Source: CBDBCU01 sp965243185
GTDB lineage: Bacteria > Chloroflexota > Dehalococcoidia > Lucifugimonadales > UBA3495
Reading direction: 5' to 3'
NCBI GenBank assembly: GCA_965243185.1
Contig: OZ251531.1
Coordinates: 558,001 to 622,000 of the forward strand
DNA length: 64,000 bases
The notes below the pieces were generated by a model. The model saw only the letters and a program-made list of their open reading frames with translations. It was not told the origin of the DNA and made no database searches. A program made the position numbers and the translations under genes. Each line of letters opens with the position of its first letter. Position 1 is the stretch's first letter. Below, one piece after another: positions 48,677-56,674 of this stretch.

Positions 48677-51457
48677 TTACCGCCCCACCGCCAACTCGAC
48701 TGCCCACAGCTGCCCTTGCCCGGGAATATACTGCCCGGTCCGTATTTCGGCAATGGGGTAGTCGGGCAGGGAAACCGTAGCCAGGCATTTCCCGTCAACC
48801 TGCCCGCCCTGCCGGGCCAAGGGAAAATCCCGGTTGGCAAAGCCGTGTGTTTGCCGTTCCAGTGGCAGGTCAGCGGCGTCCACCGGGACAATGTGCAGGA
48901 AAAACCGGGCCGCCGCATCCCCATCCGTGCAAGGTTCCCGCCGGTAAATCAGTTCCTTGCCCCGGCGATACAGGTCAAAAAAGCCCCGGGCGTCCGGTTC
49001 AGTGTCGGACACGGCGGCATCAGCCGCCCGCAAATCCGGCGGGTTAGCCTCCGGGTAGAAGACGCCCTCCCATTGGTCGGCTTGCCCGGTATGTATTTCC
49101 GCGATGGGGTAGTCCGGCAAGGGAACGACCGCGAAACACTCTCCCCCGGGCCAGCCGCCGTAGTGGGACAAGAAAAAATCCTGATTGGCAAAGCCGTACT
49201 CCCGCCGCTCCGGCGGCAGCGTAGCCGGCTCCACCGGGTAAATATGCAGCTGAAACCGGGTTTGGTAATCCTGCCGGGGACAGTCCCCTTTATAGTAAAT
49301 CAGCCGTTGGTCGCCATTGTCCCCGGGCTCCAGAAAAACCTCAAAATCGCCGCGGAGGGCGGTTTGTTGAGAGTTATCCCTCAACCCAGCCACAATGTCC
49401 CCCAAGTCCGGGCCGGCAAAGCTGTGCCACTCCTCCCATTCAGCGTATCTCTCCTTGCCGGAATAGCCTTGCCCCACGATGATCTGGGCGATGGGATAGT
49501 CGGGCAGCCGAATTACTGCCAGACAGCGGCCATCCAGTCCCACCCCCAGATTGTAAAACTCCTGGTAGTCCCCGGCAGCGGGCAACCAGGCATTGGGCAA
49601 TCCTCGGGGGGGCTGGGTCGGGACCGCCGGATAAACCTTTACGACCAAGCGGCCTTTCCGGTCGCCCGGCTGGCAGTTCTCCCGGATGAAAGTCAGGGTT
49701 TGCTCCTGGAAATGGACATCGTAGGGCGCGCGGATAATCGGCGGCTTGGTCCGGGCCTGGTCGTAAAGCTCCCGGTACGCCGCCAGCGCCGCCGGAGTCA
49801 TCCGGGAGCCATCCAGAGCCGCCAGGTTGACGACCGTATTGTTATAAATGCGCTGGTGGATATAGTCCGAGTTAAAGGCCAGGTCCGGCCGGTGCGGGTA
49901 ACTCAGTCCATAAAGCTGTCCGACCAAGGCAAAGTCCGGGTCCCGGGCCGCCGCGTTGAACTCCAAACGCCGCACCTCGTCAGCGGGCAGAACGTCCTCC
50001 GCCGGCGGGATCCCCCGGGGCTTGGTATGCGACCACACGTTTAGGGCTTCGCCGGGGTAGCGTTCCAGCAGAACTTTCAGCGCGTCTTGCACCTCGATGT
50101 TCCAAGTCCCCATCTGATACCGGGTTTTCAGATGCTCCGGGGTGGTGCGATCCGCCAGAAAGTTGAAGTAAATATATTGCAGGGGATGCAGCTGCGCTAT
50201 TTGCAGAACAATCAGCCCTAGCCCAGCGCCAGCTAACCCGTACAGCGCGACCCGGGCCCACCAGCGCCGCCGCCCGCAAAAAGCCGTCGCCAGCCAATGC
50301 ACACCCCAAACCGCCAGCAGCACGAACGGCACATACAAATAATAGAGATGATGCCAGTCGTTGTAGGTATTGGCGCCCAGGATAATCACGGCCAACGCCG
50401 GCAGAACGCAACAAGCCAGCAGCAAGGCGCCAAAACGCAGTCGGGTGTTGCCGAAAAACTCCCCGGGACGGGACAGACCGCGCCCCACTACCGCCGCCAT
50501 TCCGCTAAACCCCAGCAGCAAAACTAAAGGCGGCGTGGTAATGCTGAACCAGGTGGGCAGGTAATCCGGCGGCAGCTCCGTGGAATAAATCAATTCCCCC
50601 CGGAAAAGCACTAGGACAACATGAGGATGGTCGGCGGCCAGCCCGAAACTGGTAATAAAGTACTCGACGGGATTGGTCCAAAGCCAGGGTGACAGCGCGT
50701 ACAGGGTCGCCGCAAAAATCAGCGTGAACAGCCCGGCAGTCCCCAGAATGCGCCGGCGTTCCGACCGGCCAACGGCGTAAATCCAGTCCAGTCCCCGCAG
50801 CGCCCACACCCCCGGCAGCAGGATAATCCCCATAATCCGCAGGTCAGTCAGTATCCCTACGGCTACGCCTAACAGAACAAAAGCTCCAACCGTATCCCGC
50901 CGCAAGGCCCGCTCCAGCAGGTAAAGGGCAATGCTGAACATACTCAGAAAGGGCAAATCCTTGGAGTTAAAGTAGGAATGGGCATAAATCCGCGGATGCA
51001 GCACATAGAGCAGCAGGGCCAGTAATGCCAGCAGCCGGTTGTTGAACAGCCGCCAAGTCAGCAGATAGCAGCAAAAGCCGCCAGCGATAAAGAACAAGTG
51101 GGTCAGGATTAAACGAAGCCGATGGACATCATAGTAATCCTCCAACCCCGACGCCCGCTCGGCCAGCAGCAGGGGCAGCTCAAAGGAAATGCCATAGGCC
51201 CGATCCCATGGCTTCAGCGCCTGTATTTTGTCAAAAGTAAGGTCGCCGTGGCCCAGGATGTAGTCCCATTGGACAGCAGTAATTCCCCGCTGCCAGTGCT
51301 CATCGGTGCTGATGCCGTAGTCTCCAGCCAGGGCCACGCCGACCAGCAGAAACAGGGCGCAAATCAGCAACGCGCCGTGGGCTGTCAGGAAATTGGCCGC
51401 CCGCGGCAAACCGGAAAGGAACCGGGATGGGGACATCGAGGGAATGCGTTCCAGCAT
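48677..51457 (-). CDS. GT39-type membrane glycosyltransferase with three C-terminal modules, array copy 4
   Basis: 926 residues from ATG 51457; the frame extends to 51649 but the extra 64 codons are outside the shared sequence and upstream of the TATAAT box. The acidic loop is DYGISTDEHWQRG. The membrane domain has diverged more than the others near residue 295 (GLAADHPHVVLVLFRGE against RLTTDYLGIQPLLFRGE). Modules are complete with all cysteines; module 2 ends like copy 1 (EANPPDLRAADAAVSDTEP) and module 3 begins like copy 2 (RGKELIYRREPC). TGCTATAAT at 51465-51473 lies 7 nt before the ATG. First gene of the array in transcription order. Confidence 0.85.
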   Translation of the reverse strand: MLERIPSMSPSRFLSGLPRAANFLTAHGALLICALFLLVGVALAGDYGISTDEHWQRGITAVQWDYILGHGDLTFDKIQALKPWDRAYGISFELPLLLAERASGLEDYYDVHRLRLILTHLFFIAGGFCCYLLTWRLFNNRLLALLALLLYVLHPRIYAHSYFNSKDLPFLSMFSIALYLLERALRRDTVGAFVLLGVAVGILTDLRIMGIILLPGVWALRGLDWIYAVGRSERRRILGTAGLFTLIFAATLYALSPWLWTNPVEYFITSFGLAADHPHVVLVLFRGELIYSTELPPDYLPTWFSITTPPLVLLLGFSGMAAVVGRGLSRPGEFFGNTRLRFGALLLACCVLPALAVIILGANTYNDWHHLYYLYVPFVLLAVWGVHWLATAFCGRRRWWARVALYGLAGAGLGLIVLQIAQLHPLQYIYFNFLADRTTPEHLKTRYQMGTWNIEVQDALKVLLERYPGEALNVWSHTKPRGIPPAEDVLPADEVRRLEFNAAARDPDFALVGQLYGLSYPHRPDLAFNSDYIHQRIYNNTVVNLAALDGSRMTPAALAAYRELYDQARTKPPIIRAPYDVHFQEQTLTFIRENCQPGDRKGRLVVKVYPAVPTQPPRGLPNAWLPAAGDYQEFYNLGVGLDGRCLAVIRLPDYPIAQIIVGQGYSGKERYAEWEEWHSFAGPDLGDIVAGLRDNSQQTALRGDFEVFLEPGDNGDQRLIYYKGDCPRQDYQTRFQLHIYPVEPATLPPERREYGFANQDFFLSHYGGWPGGECFAVVPLPDYPIAEIHTGQADQWEGVFYPEANPPDLRAADAAVSDTEPDARGFFDLYRRGKELIYRREPCTDGDAAARFFLHIVPVDAADLPLERQTHGFANRDFPLARQGGQVDGKCLATVSLPDYPIAEIRTGQYIPGQGQLWAVELAVGR

Positions 51458-51569
51458 AGGCGGGATTATAGCATAGCGGGGCGGCGGCTCGGACGGATTT
51501 AGCCGGCGCGCGGTCGCTGCGGCAATGTCAGCATCGCCGGCGTTACGGAAGCCGTTAAGAATATCCCGA

Positions 51570-52781
51570 TTACAGCCACGGCCGCTGTTTCGACCGTTCC
51601 TTTTGGGAAGTGTAAGCCGGCAAACCCTGCCGCTCCAGGGTTTCCGCAATCATCCGGCGGAACAATTGGCGGTCGCGGCCGCTGACTACCGCCTGCTCGT
51701 GGGCTTCGGAGATGGCGGCCGGGTAGCCCTGCCCCCGCCGGCACTGCTCAGCCAGCAGGCTATGGCTCAACGCCAGCAAATCCGCGTCATCAACCACCCA
51801 CTGCGGCACTTCCACCCGGGCGATTTCCGCGCCGGCGTACAAGTAGTAAAAGCAGACTTGCTGCTCCCGGCCGTAATGATCCCGCGGCACCGACGAGTTA
51901 GTGCGGTAGATGGGAGAACGCTGGTAGGGTGAAAGCAGTTCGGCGAAAAGTTCCCGGTCGAGGAAATCGTTGGCGTCGCTGCACGGGGTACGATGGGAAC
52001 GGCGGTTGCTGCACGACTCCCGGCAGTATGCCAGTTCGTTGGGGCAAAGGCAGCGGCGGATGGCATTGGCAACTTCGGTGACCCGAGGCAGGGAAACATA
52101 GGCGGCCAGGGCAAGGCGCCGCCCTTGCTGCGCCAACTGCCGCAGTTCCTCCAGAGCCGGCAGCAATCCGGCCTTCAGAATGGCATCCCGGACAAAGGGA
52201 CGGTAGCCTTGGCCGGCCAGCCCCCACAGCACCAAAGTGCCGTCGACCAGAGCCAGGACGGGCAAGTCCGGGGGGATTTCCTTAACCGCCGCCGCCAGCC
52301 GTTCCAGTTCCCGCACCGTCCGCAGCAGTCCCAGCAGCGGGCCGGCAATGGCTTCCTCGGCGGTGGGCTGTTCCGGGTCTTGCAGATACAGCTCCTCTTG
52401 CCGGTATGCAACATAAGGCTGGCTGAAAAACCGGGCCTCGGCTTGGCGGCCGTAGGTCAAGACACAGCCGCCCAGGTTAATCAGATAGCAGCCCAAGGGC
52501 AGATGGCGGTCCACATCAATATGGGAGCCGTCCACCGCCACAGTAGCCCAGTCGGCCGGCGGCGGCGGGGCCTCCGTTGCGCCCAGCAGCGTATCTTGCA
52601 CTTCCGCCGCCAGGAAAGGGTCATAAAAGCTGCGGGTCTTTTCCCGGGCCAATTGGGGGCTGACGGCGGCGGAATCCTGCAAAAGCTGCCTTAGCCGGGC
52701 TTGCCGGTCGCGGTAGCCCGGCCGCAATGCGGCGGCTACCTGGTCAATTTGCAATATAGTTTCGCCCAAGTCGAGAGACAT
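51570..52781 (-). CDS. nurA: NurA domain protein, probable DNA-end nuclease
   Basis: 403 residues from ATG 52781 (the frame opens at 52922 without homology). NurA marks: WATVAVDGSHIDVDRH, with the catalytic Asp, LPVLALVDGTLVLWGL with the second Asp, and YVSLPRVTEVANAIRRCLC, and the C-terminal VCFYYLYAGAEIARVEVPQWV. NurA is a 5'-3' nuclease that works with the HerA translocase in DNA-end resection, mostly in archaea and in Chloroflexota, Deinococcus and some others. No herA gene is in the window. Several Cys residues (CLCPNELAYCRESC) near the middle could bind a metal. Confidence 0.85.
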   Translation of the reverse strand: MSLDLGETILQIDQVAAALRPGYRDRQARLRQLLQDSAAVSPQLAREKTRSFYDPFLAAEVQDTLLGATEAPPPPADWATVAVDGSHIDVDRHLPLGCYLINLGGCVLTYGRQAEARFFSQPYVAYRQEELYLQDPEQPTAEEAIAGPLLGLLRTVRELERLAAAVKEIPPDLPVLALVDGTLVLWGLAGQGYRPFVRDAILKAGLLPALEELRQLAQQGRRLALAAYVSLPRVTEVANAIRRCLCPNELAYCRESCSNRRSHRTPCSDANDFLDRELFAELLSPYQRSPIYRTNSSVPRDHYGREQQVCFYYLYAGAEIARVEVPQWVVDDADLLALSHSLLAEQCRRGQGYPAAISEAHEQAVVSGRDRQLFRRMIAETLERQGLPAYTSQKERSKQRPWL

Positions 52782-53003
52782 CGGGAAAGTTGACCTCGCC
52801 GTCGAATCGATTAACCCGCCGCTAATTCCAATGATGGTTCGGCTTATGTATCCTAAATCCGGCCAAGCCGCTTGTCCAGAGCCAACCCGCCGCGCCATAG
52901 AGGTGACCGCCCCGTCTTGCAACCCCGCCCGCCCTATCCTATAATAGCCGCCGATACCCCAACTCCAACCGCTCCCAAAGGGCGGGCAAACCGGGAGGCT
53001 GTT

Positions 53004-54044
53004 ATGGCTGAGCTATTGGGCATCGGCGCCACCCACTATCCCCCGGGACTGGTACCCGACGAATACAAACCTTGGCCCTTGGCTCGGATGCTGAAAACCG
53101 ACCGCATCCCGGAGCCGATGAAAAACCCGGCCAACTGGCCCCCCGAAATGCAGGCCGAATGGGGCGACGACGAAGGCATCACCGCCCACAAAGCCCACCG
53201 CGCCCGCATCTTTGCCGCCTTCCGTCAAATCCGCGCCGAAATCGACGCCTTCCAACCCGACTTTATCCTCCTCTGGGGCGACGACCAGTACGAAAACTTC
53301 CGCGAGGACATCATCCCGCCCTTCTGCGTCCTCGCCTACGACCAGATTGACTTTCAGCCCTACCACCGCATCGGCGACCGACCCAACATCTGGGGCGAAC
53401 CCAAAGATACTACCTTCCGCGTCCCCGGCCATCAAGCCGCCGGCCGCTACCTGACCCGCGCCCTCATCGACCAGGGCATCGATATGGCTTACGCCTACAA
53501 ACCCCTCCACGAAAAGGCCGGTCTCGGCCACGCCTTCGCCAACACTCTGCTCTTTCTCGACCTGGAGCGGCAAGGCTTTAACTACCCGGTGCTGCCGGTA
53601 GCCGTCAACTGCTACGGCAGCAATGTGGTGCGGATGCGCGGCGGCGCCGAAGTCTTTGCCGACGAACTCGACCCCCCTTCGCCCACTCCCCGCCGCTGCT
53701 TTGAGGTCGGCCAAGCCACCGCCCGCGCTCTAAAGGATAGCCCTTGGCGCGTCGTTCTGCTGGCATCCTCCAGTTGGTCCCACGCCTTCCTCACCGCAAA
53801 GAACTCCTGGGTTTATCCCGACTTGGACGCCGACCGGGTGTTGCTCGACGCCCTCCGCAACGGCCATTACGAAACCTGGCGGGACTGGCCTCTACAGCAG
53901 GTCGAGGAATCCGGTCAGCAGGAAACCCTCAACTGGCAATGCTTGGTCGGCGCAATGGCTGAACTGAACCGCCAAGCCGACATCCTCGAATGGGCTGAAA
54001 CTTGGAGTTTCAACGCCCCCAAGTGTATGGCCGTATTCCGCTAG
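53004..54044 (+). CDS. LigB-type extradiol dioxygenase family protein (second)
   Basis: 346 residues from ATG 53004, with GGGAGG upstream and TATAAT at about 52938. Same fold as the protein at 18173-19162: LLGIGATHYPPGL with the ligand His, FILLWGDDQYENFREDI, GLGHAFANTLLFL, PVLPVAVNCYGSNVV, and VVLLASSSWSHAFLT, where the active-site His sits in SWSHAF instead of GLSHF. Only distantly similar to the first copy. A similar ring-opening or related reaction is likely; substrate unknown. A permease pair follows 150 bp downstream, after the third palindromic element. Confidence 0.82.
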   Translation: MAELLGIGATHYPPGLVPDEYKPWPLARMLKTDRIPEPMKNPANWPPEMQAEWGDDEGITAHKAHRARIFAAFRQIRAEIDAFQPDFILLWGDDQYENFREDIIPPFCVLAYDQIDFQPYHRIGDRPNIWGEPKDTTFRVPGHQAAGRYLTRALIDQGIDMAYAYKPLHEKAGLGHAFANTLLFLDLERQGFNYPVLPVAVNCYGSNVVRMRGGAEVFADELDPPSPTPRRCFEVGQATARALKDSPWRVVLLASSSWSHAFLTAKNSWVYPDLDADRVLLDALRNGHYETWRDWPLQQVEESGQQETLNWQCLVGAMAELNRQADILEWAETWSFNAPKCMAVFR

Positions 54045-54078
54045 GGCTGGAACATTCATCGATAAAAGAACGTATCTG

Positions 54079-54175
54079 GGTTCCGTCCGATTGGGGCGTA
54101 CGGTGACTTTACTGACTGTTTGAACTGTACGGAAAATTCGTACAGTTGAAAATGCGGTACGCCACAATCTAACGG
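54079..54175. repeat. Palindromic intergenic element, copy 3 (central hairpin inverted)
   Basis: Related to the elements at 45577 and 48519 with diverged ends (CCGTCCGATTGGGGCGTAC against GTACGCCACAATCTAACGG). The centre reads CTGTACG-GAAAATT-CGTACAG; its loop is the reverse complement of the loop in the other two copies while the flanks keep the same orientation. Confidence 0.75.
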
Positions 54176-54195
54176 CCCCCCTCAGGTAATTGCCG

Positions 54196-55113
54196 ATGCG
54201 CCGCTACATCCTCGCCCGACTCCTGCAAGCCCTGGTCAGTATGCTGGCCTTGAGCTTGATTGTCTTTTTCCTGGCGCGGCTTACCGGCGACCCCCGGGAT
54301 GTGCTGCTGGGCGACGATTATTCCCAAGAGCAGTGGGACAAGTTGGGCGAACTGTGGAGCCTGGACGAACCCATTTATATCCAGTACGCCATCTTTATCC
54401 GCAACGCCTTGACCGGCAACTTTGGCGATTCCATTTTCTGGAAGGAGCCGGCCGTGGAAATGCTGGCCCGCCGCATCCCGGCCACGGTGCAGTTGACCTT
54501 TACTGCCATGTCCATCAGCGTACTTATCGCCATACCGATGGGGGTTCTGTCAGCCATCCGCCGGGATACCTGGCTGGACTACGCCGGCAAAACTATCGCA
54601 ATGCTGGGGCAATCGGTGCCGCCCTTCTGGTTAGGCATCATCCTGATTTGGGCCTTTGCCGTAACTTGGGGACTGCTGCCTACCTCCGGGCGCGACGGGC
54701 CGCTCCACTATGTCCTGCCCTCGGTTACTTTGGGCTGGTTTGTCGTGGCCGGCATAATGCGGATTACCCGCTCGGCAATGCTCGATGTGCTGGACAGCGA
54801 ATATATCAAACTGGCCCGGGTTAAGGGGGTGCCGGAGAATGCCGTCATCTGGAATCACGCCCTCCGCAACGCCGCCATTCCGGTGGTGACTTTCCTGGGG
54901 TTGATTCTGGGCAACTTTCTGACCGGCTTTGTGGTGGTGGAAACCATTTTTTCCTGGCCCGGAGTGGGCTTGCTGGCCATCCGGGGCATCCAATCCAACG
55001 ACTTTGCCATCGTGCAGACGGTGGTAATGTTCGGCGGCCTGCTGTTCATCACCATCAACTTTCTGGTGGACATTCTGTACGGCTACCTCGACCCCCGCAT
55101 CCGCTACGAATAA
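54196..55113 (+). CDS. ABC transporter permease, DppB type (second)
   Basis: 305 residues from ATG 54196 (TTG 54190 is an alternative). DppB family: RRYILARLLQALVSMLALSLIVFFLARL, GDPRDVLLGDDYSQEQWDKL, the EAA loop DSEYIKLARVKGVPENAVIWNHALRN, and SWPGVGLLAIRGIQSNDFAIVQ...DILYGYLDPRIRYE at the end. Only moderately similar to the permease at 29816. It overlaps no other gene; the DppC-type gene begins 25 bp after. No binding protein or ATPase is next to it, so the partners are elsewhere. Confidence 0.92.
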   Translation: MRRYILARLLQALVSMLALSLIVFFLARLTGDPRDVLLGDDYSQEQWDKLGELWSLDEPIYIQYAIFIRNALTGNFGDSIFWKEPAVEMLARRIPATVQLTFTAMSISVLIAIPMGVLSAIRRDTWLDYAGKTIAMLGQSVPPFWLGIILIWAFAVTWGLLPTSGRDGPLHYVLPSVTLGWFVVAGIMRITRSAMLDVLDSEYIKLARVKGVPENAVIWNHALRNAAIPVVTFLGLILGNFLTGFVVVETIFSWPGVGLLAIRGIQSNDFAIVQTVVMFGGLLFITINFLVDILYGYLDPRIRYE

Positions 55114-55138
55114 GTCCATCCCCAGCTAGAGAGGCGAT

Positions 55139-56029
55139 TTGGATACTGCGGCCAACACGACCCGTCGGTTACGGCGGCGGCGTTTCCGATTTTCCTGGCC
55201 GGCTTTGCGCCGGCTGCCGGTACTGCCGGGATTTATCCTGCTGCTGGTCGTGGTCTGCGCCCTCTTGGCGCCGCTATTGGCTAGTGAGACGCCGACCTAT
55301 GGCAGCTTGCGGGACGCTTTTATTCCCCCGGCGTGGAGCGCGGACGGCAGCGCGGCGCATCTGCTCGGCACCGACAGCCTGGGGCGGGATGTGTATAGCC
55401 GCATCATTTACGGGGCGCGCATCTCCCTGATTGTATCCATCTTTGCCATTTTCATCGCCGGCAGCATTGGCACTTCCCTGGGGCTGATTTCCGGCTACTT
55501 CGGCGGGCGCATTGACGGGGTGATAATGCGACTGGTGGACATCGCCCTGGCTTTGCCGACCATCCTGATGGCGTTGGTGCTGGTGGCGGTGCTGCGGCCG
55601 GGCATCCTGACGGTGATTATCGTCATTGGCTCCCTCAGCTGGGCCAACTATGCCCGGCAGATCCGCGGCGAAGTGCTGTCGGTCAAAGAACGGGACTTTG
55701 TAGTGCTGGCCCGCTCCATCGGCTCCTCGCCCTACCGCATAATGTCCCGCCATATTCTGCCCAATGTATTCAACACGGTGATTGTGCTGGCAACTTTGCA
55801 AGTGGGGGCGGTGATTCTGCTCGAAGCTACCCTGAGTTTCCTGGGCTTGGGAGTGCCGCCGCCCAACCCGTCTTGGGGGCAGATGGTAGCCGAAGGCCGC
55901 GCCTATATCGTCGTCGCTTGGTGGATGGCATTGTTCCCCGGCTTGGCGATTATGCTGACGGTGCTGTCGATGAACCTGATGGGGGACTGGCTACGCGATT
56001 TGCTCGACCCCCGGCTACGGCAGCTTTAA
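55139..56029 (+). CDS. ABC transporter permease, DppC type (second)
   Basis: 296 residues from TTG 55139, preceded by AGAGAGG. The basic N-terminus (RRLRRRRFRFSWPALRRLPV) precedes TM1. Family motifs: LLGTDSLGRDVYSRIIYGARIS, EAA loop KERDFVVLARSIGSSPYRIMSRHILPN, FLGLGVPPPNPSWGQMV, and NLMGDWLRDLLDPRLRQL at the C-terminus. Pairs with the DppB-type protein just upstream. A strong hairpin follows at 56145. Substrate not determinable; the nearby LigB gene hints at uptake of small aromatic or peptide-like compounds, which is only a guess. Confidence 0.92.
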   Translation: MDTAANTTRRLRRRRFRFSWPALRRLPVLPGFILLLVVVCALLAPLLASETPTYGSLRDAFIPPAWSADGSAAHLLGTDSLGRDVYSRIIYGARISLIVSIFAIFIAGSIGTSLGLISGYFGGRIDGVIMRLVDIALALPTILMALVLVAVLRPGILTVIIVIGSLSWANYARQIRGEVLSVKERDFVVLARSIGSSPYRIMSRHILPNVFNTVIVLATLQVGAVILLEATLSFLGLGVPPPNPSWGQMVAEGRAYIVVAWWMALFPGLAIMLTVLSMNLMGDWLRDLLDPRLRQL

Positions 56030-56144
56030 GGTTAGAGCCGGGCCTTACCGCATCAGCAAGCTGATGTGATTACTCTGCCGCAACGGCCGCCGCCGGGAAA
56101 CCGCCCGGCTTGACATAGCAGATATTGGAAAACCCGCCTAGCTT

Positions 56145-56177
56145 AAAGCCCCTTCCCGGTTTCGGGGAAGGGGCTTT
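56145..56177. terminator. Bidirectional terminator
   Basis: 13-bp stem AAAGCCCCTTCCC (56145-56157) and GGGAAGGGGCTTT (56165-56177), followed by T residues on the + strand and preceded by A residues. It separates the permease operon from the convergent ferredoxin gene. Confidence 0.85.
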
Positions 56178-56201
56178 TCGGTTGCGGCCAAGTCGGTCCG
56201 G

Positions 56202-56471
56202 CTACTTCCGTTTCAGGTCGTCCGGGTTGGCGTTCTTGAAGTAGTCGTAGTTTTTGGCGATATAGGACTCCCACTCGCCGGGGACGGCGTCCTCGGCAAA
56301 GATGGCCGTTACCGGGCAGACCGGTTCGCAGGCGGCGCAGTCGATGCACTCATCGGGGCTGATGTAGTACATATCGTCAGCGTCGGTGGTGTAAATGCAG
56401 TCCACCGGGCAAACATCGACGCAGGCGGCGTCTTTGATGCCAACGCAGGGTTCGGTAATGATGTAGGTCAT
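56202..56471 (-). CDS. Ferredoxin with two iron-sulfur clusters (7Fe type)
   Basis: 89 residues from ATG 56471. Electron carrier. The first cluster site CVGIKDAACVDVCPVDCIY has the C-x7-C-x3-C-P spacing of 3Fe-4S/4Fe-4S (FdxA-like) ferredoxins; the second CIDCAACEPVCPVTAIF is a regular 4Fe-4S motif. The C-terminal tail (WESYIAKNYDYFKNA) is usual for this type. It is convergent with the permease pair. A promoter lies about 100 bp upstream: TTGCAA, 16 bp, TATAAT within TGCTATAAT at 56570-56578. Confidence 0.93.
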   Translation of the reverse strand: MTYIITEPCVGIKDAACVDVCPVDCIYTTDADDMYYISPDECIDCAACEPVCPVTAIFAEDAVPGEWESYIAKNYDYFKNANPDDLKRK

Positions 56472-56569
56472 TCTCTACTGCTCCTCTGATGGCTGGAGTA
56501 AAGGTTGCAGCCCGCCGGCGGGCCCGGCTTTCCGGCAAGGACGGGGGGACAACCGGAAAAGCCGCGTAA

Positions 56570-56578
56570 ATTATAGCA
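56570..56578 (-). promoter_or_regulatory. Extended -10 promoter of the ferredoxin gene
   Basis: TGCTATAAT on the minus strand with a TTGCAA box 16 bp upstream. Unlike the glycosyltransferase genes, this transcript has a leader of about 90 nt. Confidence 0.6.
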
Positions 56579-56674
56579 CAGACCGGGCAGTTTGCAACAT
56601 TGGCCGGTGGGCCGGGTTTCGTTCGATTGTGGTTGGCAGCGGATTTTAGCGGCGCTGTGCCGGGCGGTTGATCG

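Noticed and set aside
51458..51649. 64-codon N-terminal extension of glycosyltransferase copy 4
   Set aside because: The other three copies start at the equivalent of ATG 51457, and the promoter-like TATAAT lies inside the extension.
52782..52922. N-terminal extension of NurA
   Set aside because: No homology, and it overlaps the likely promoter region of the divergent LigB gene.
56616..56645. Half of a fourth palindromic element (GGTTTCGTTCGATTGTGG)
   Set aside because: Only one arm is recognisable and no matching second arm is nearby; could be chance or an old remnant.
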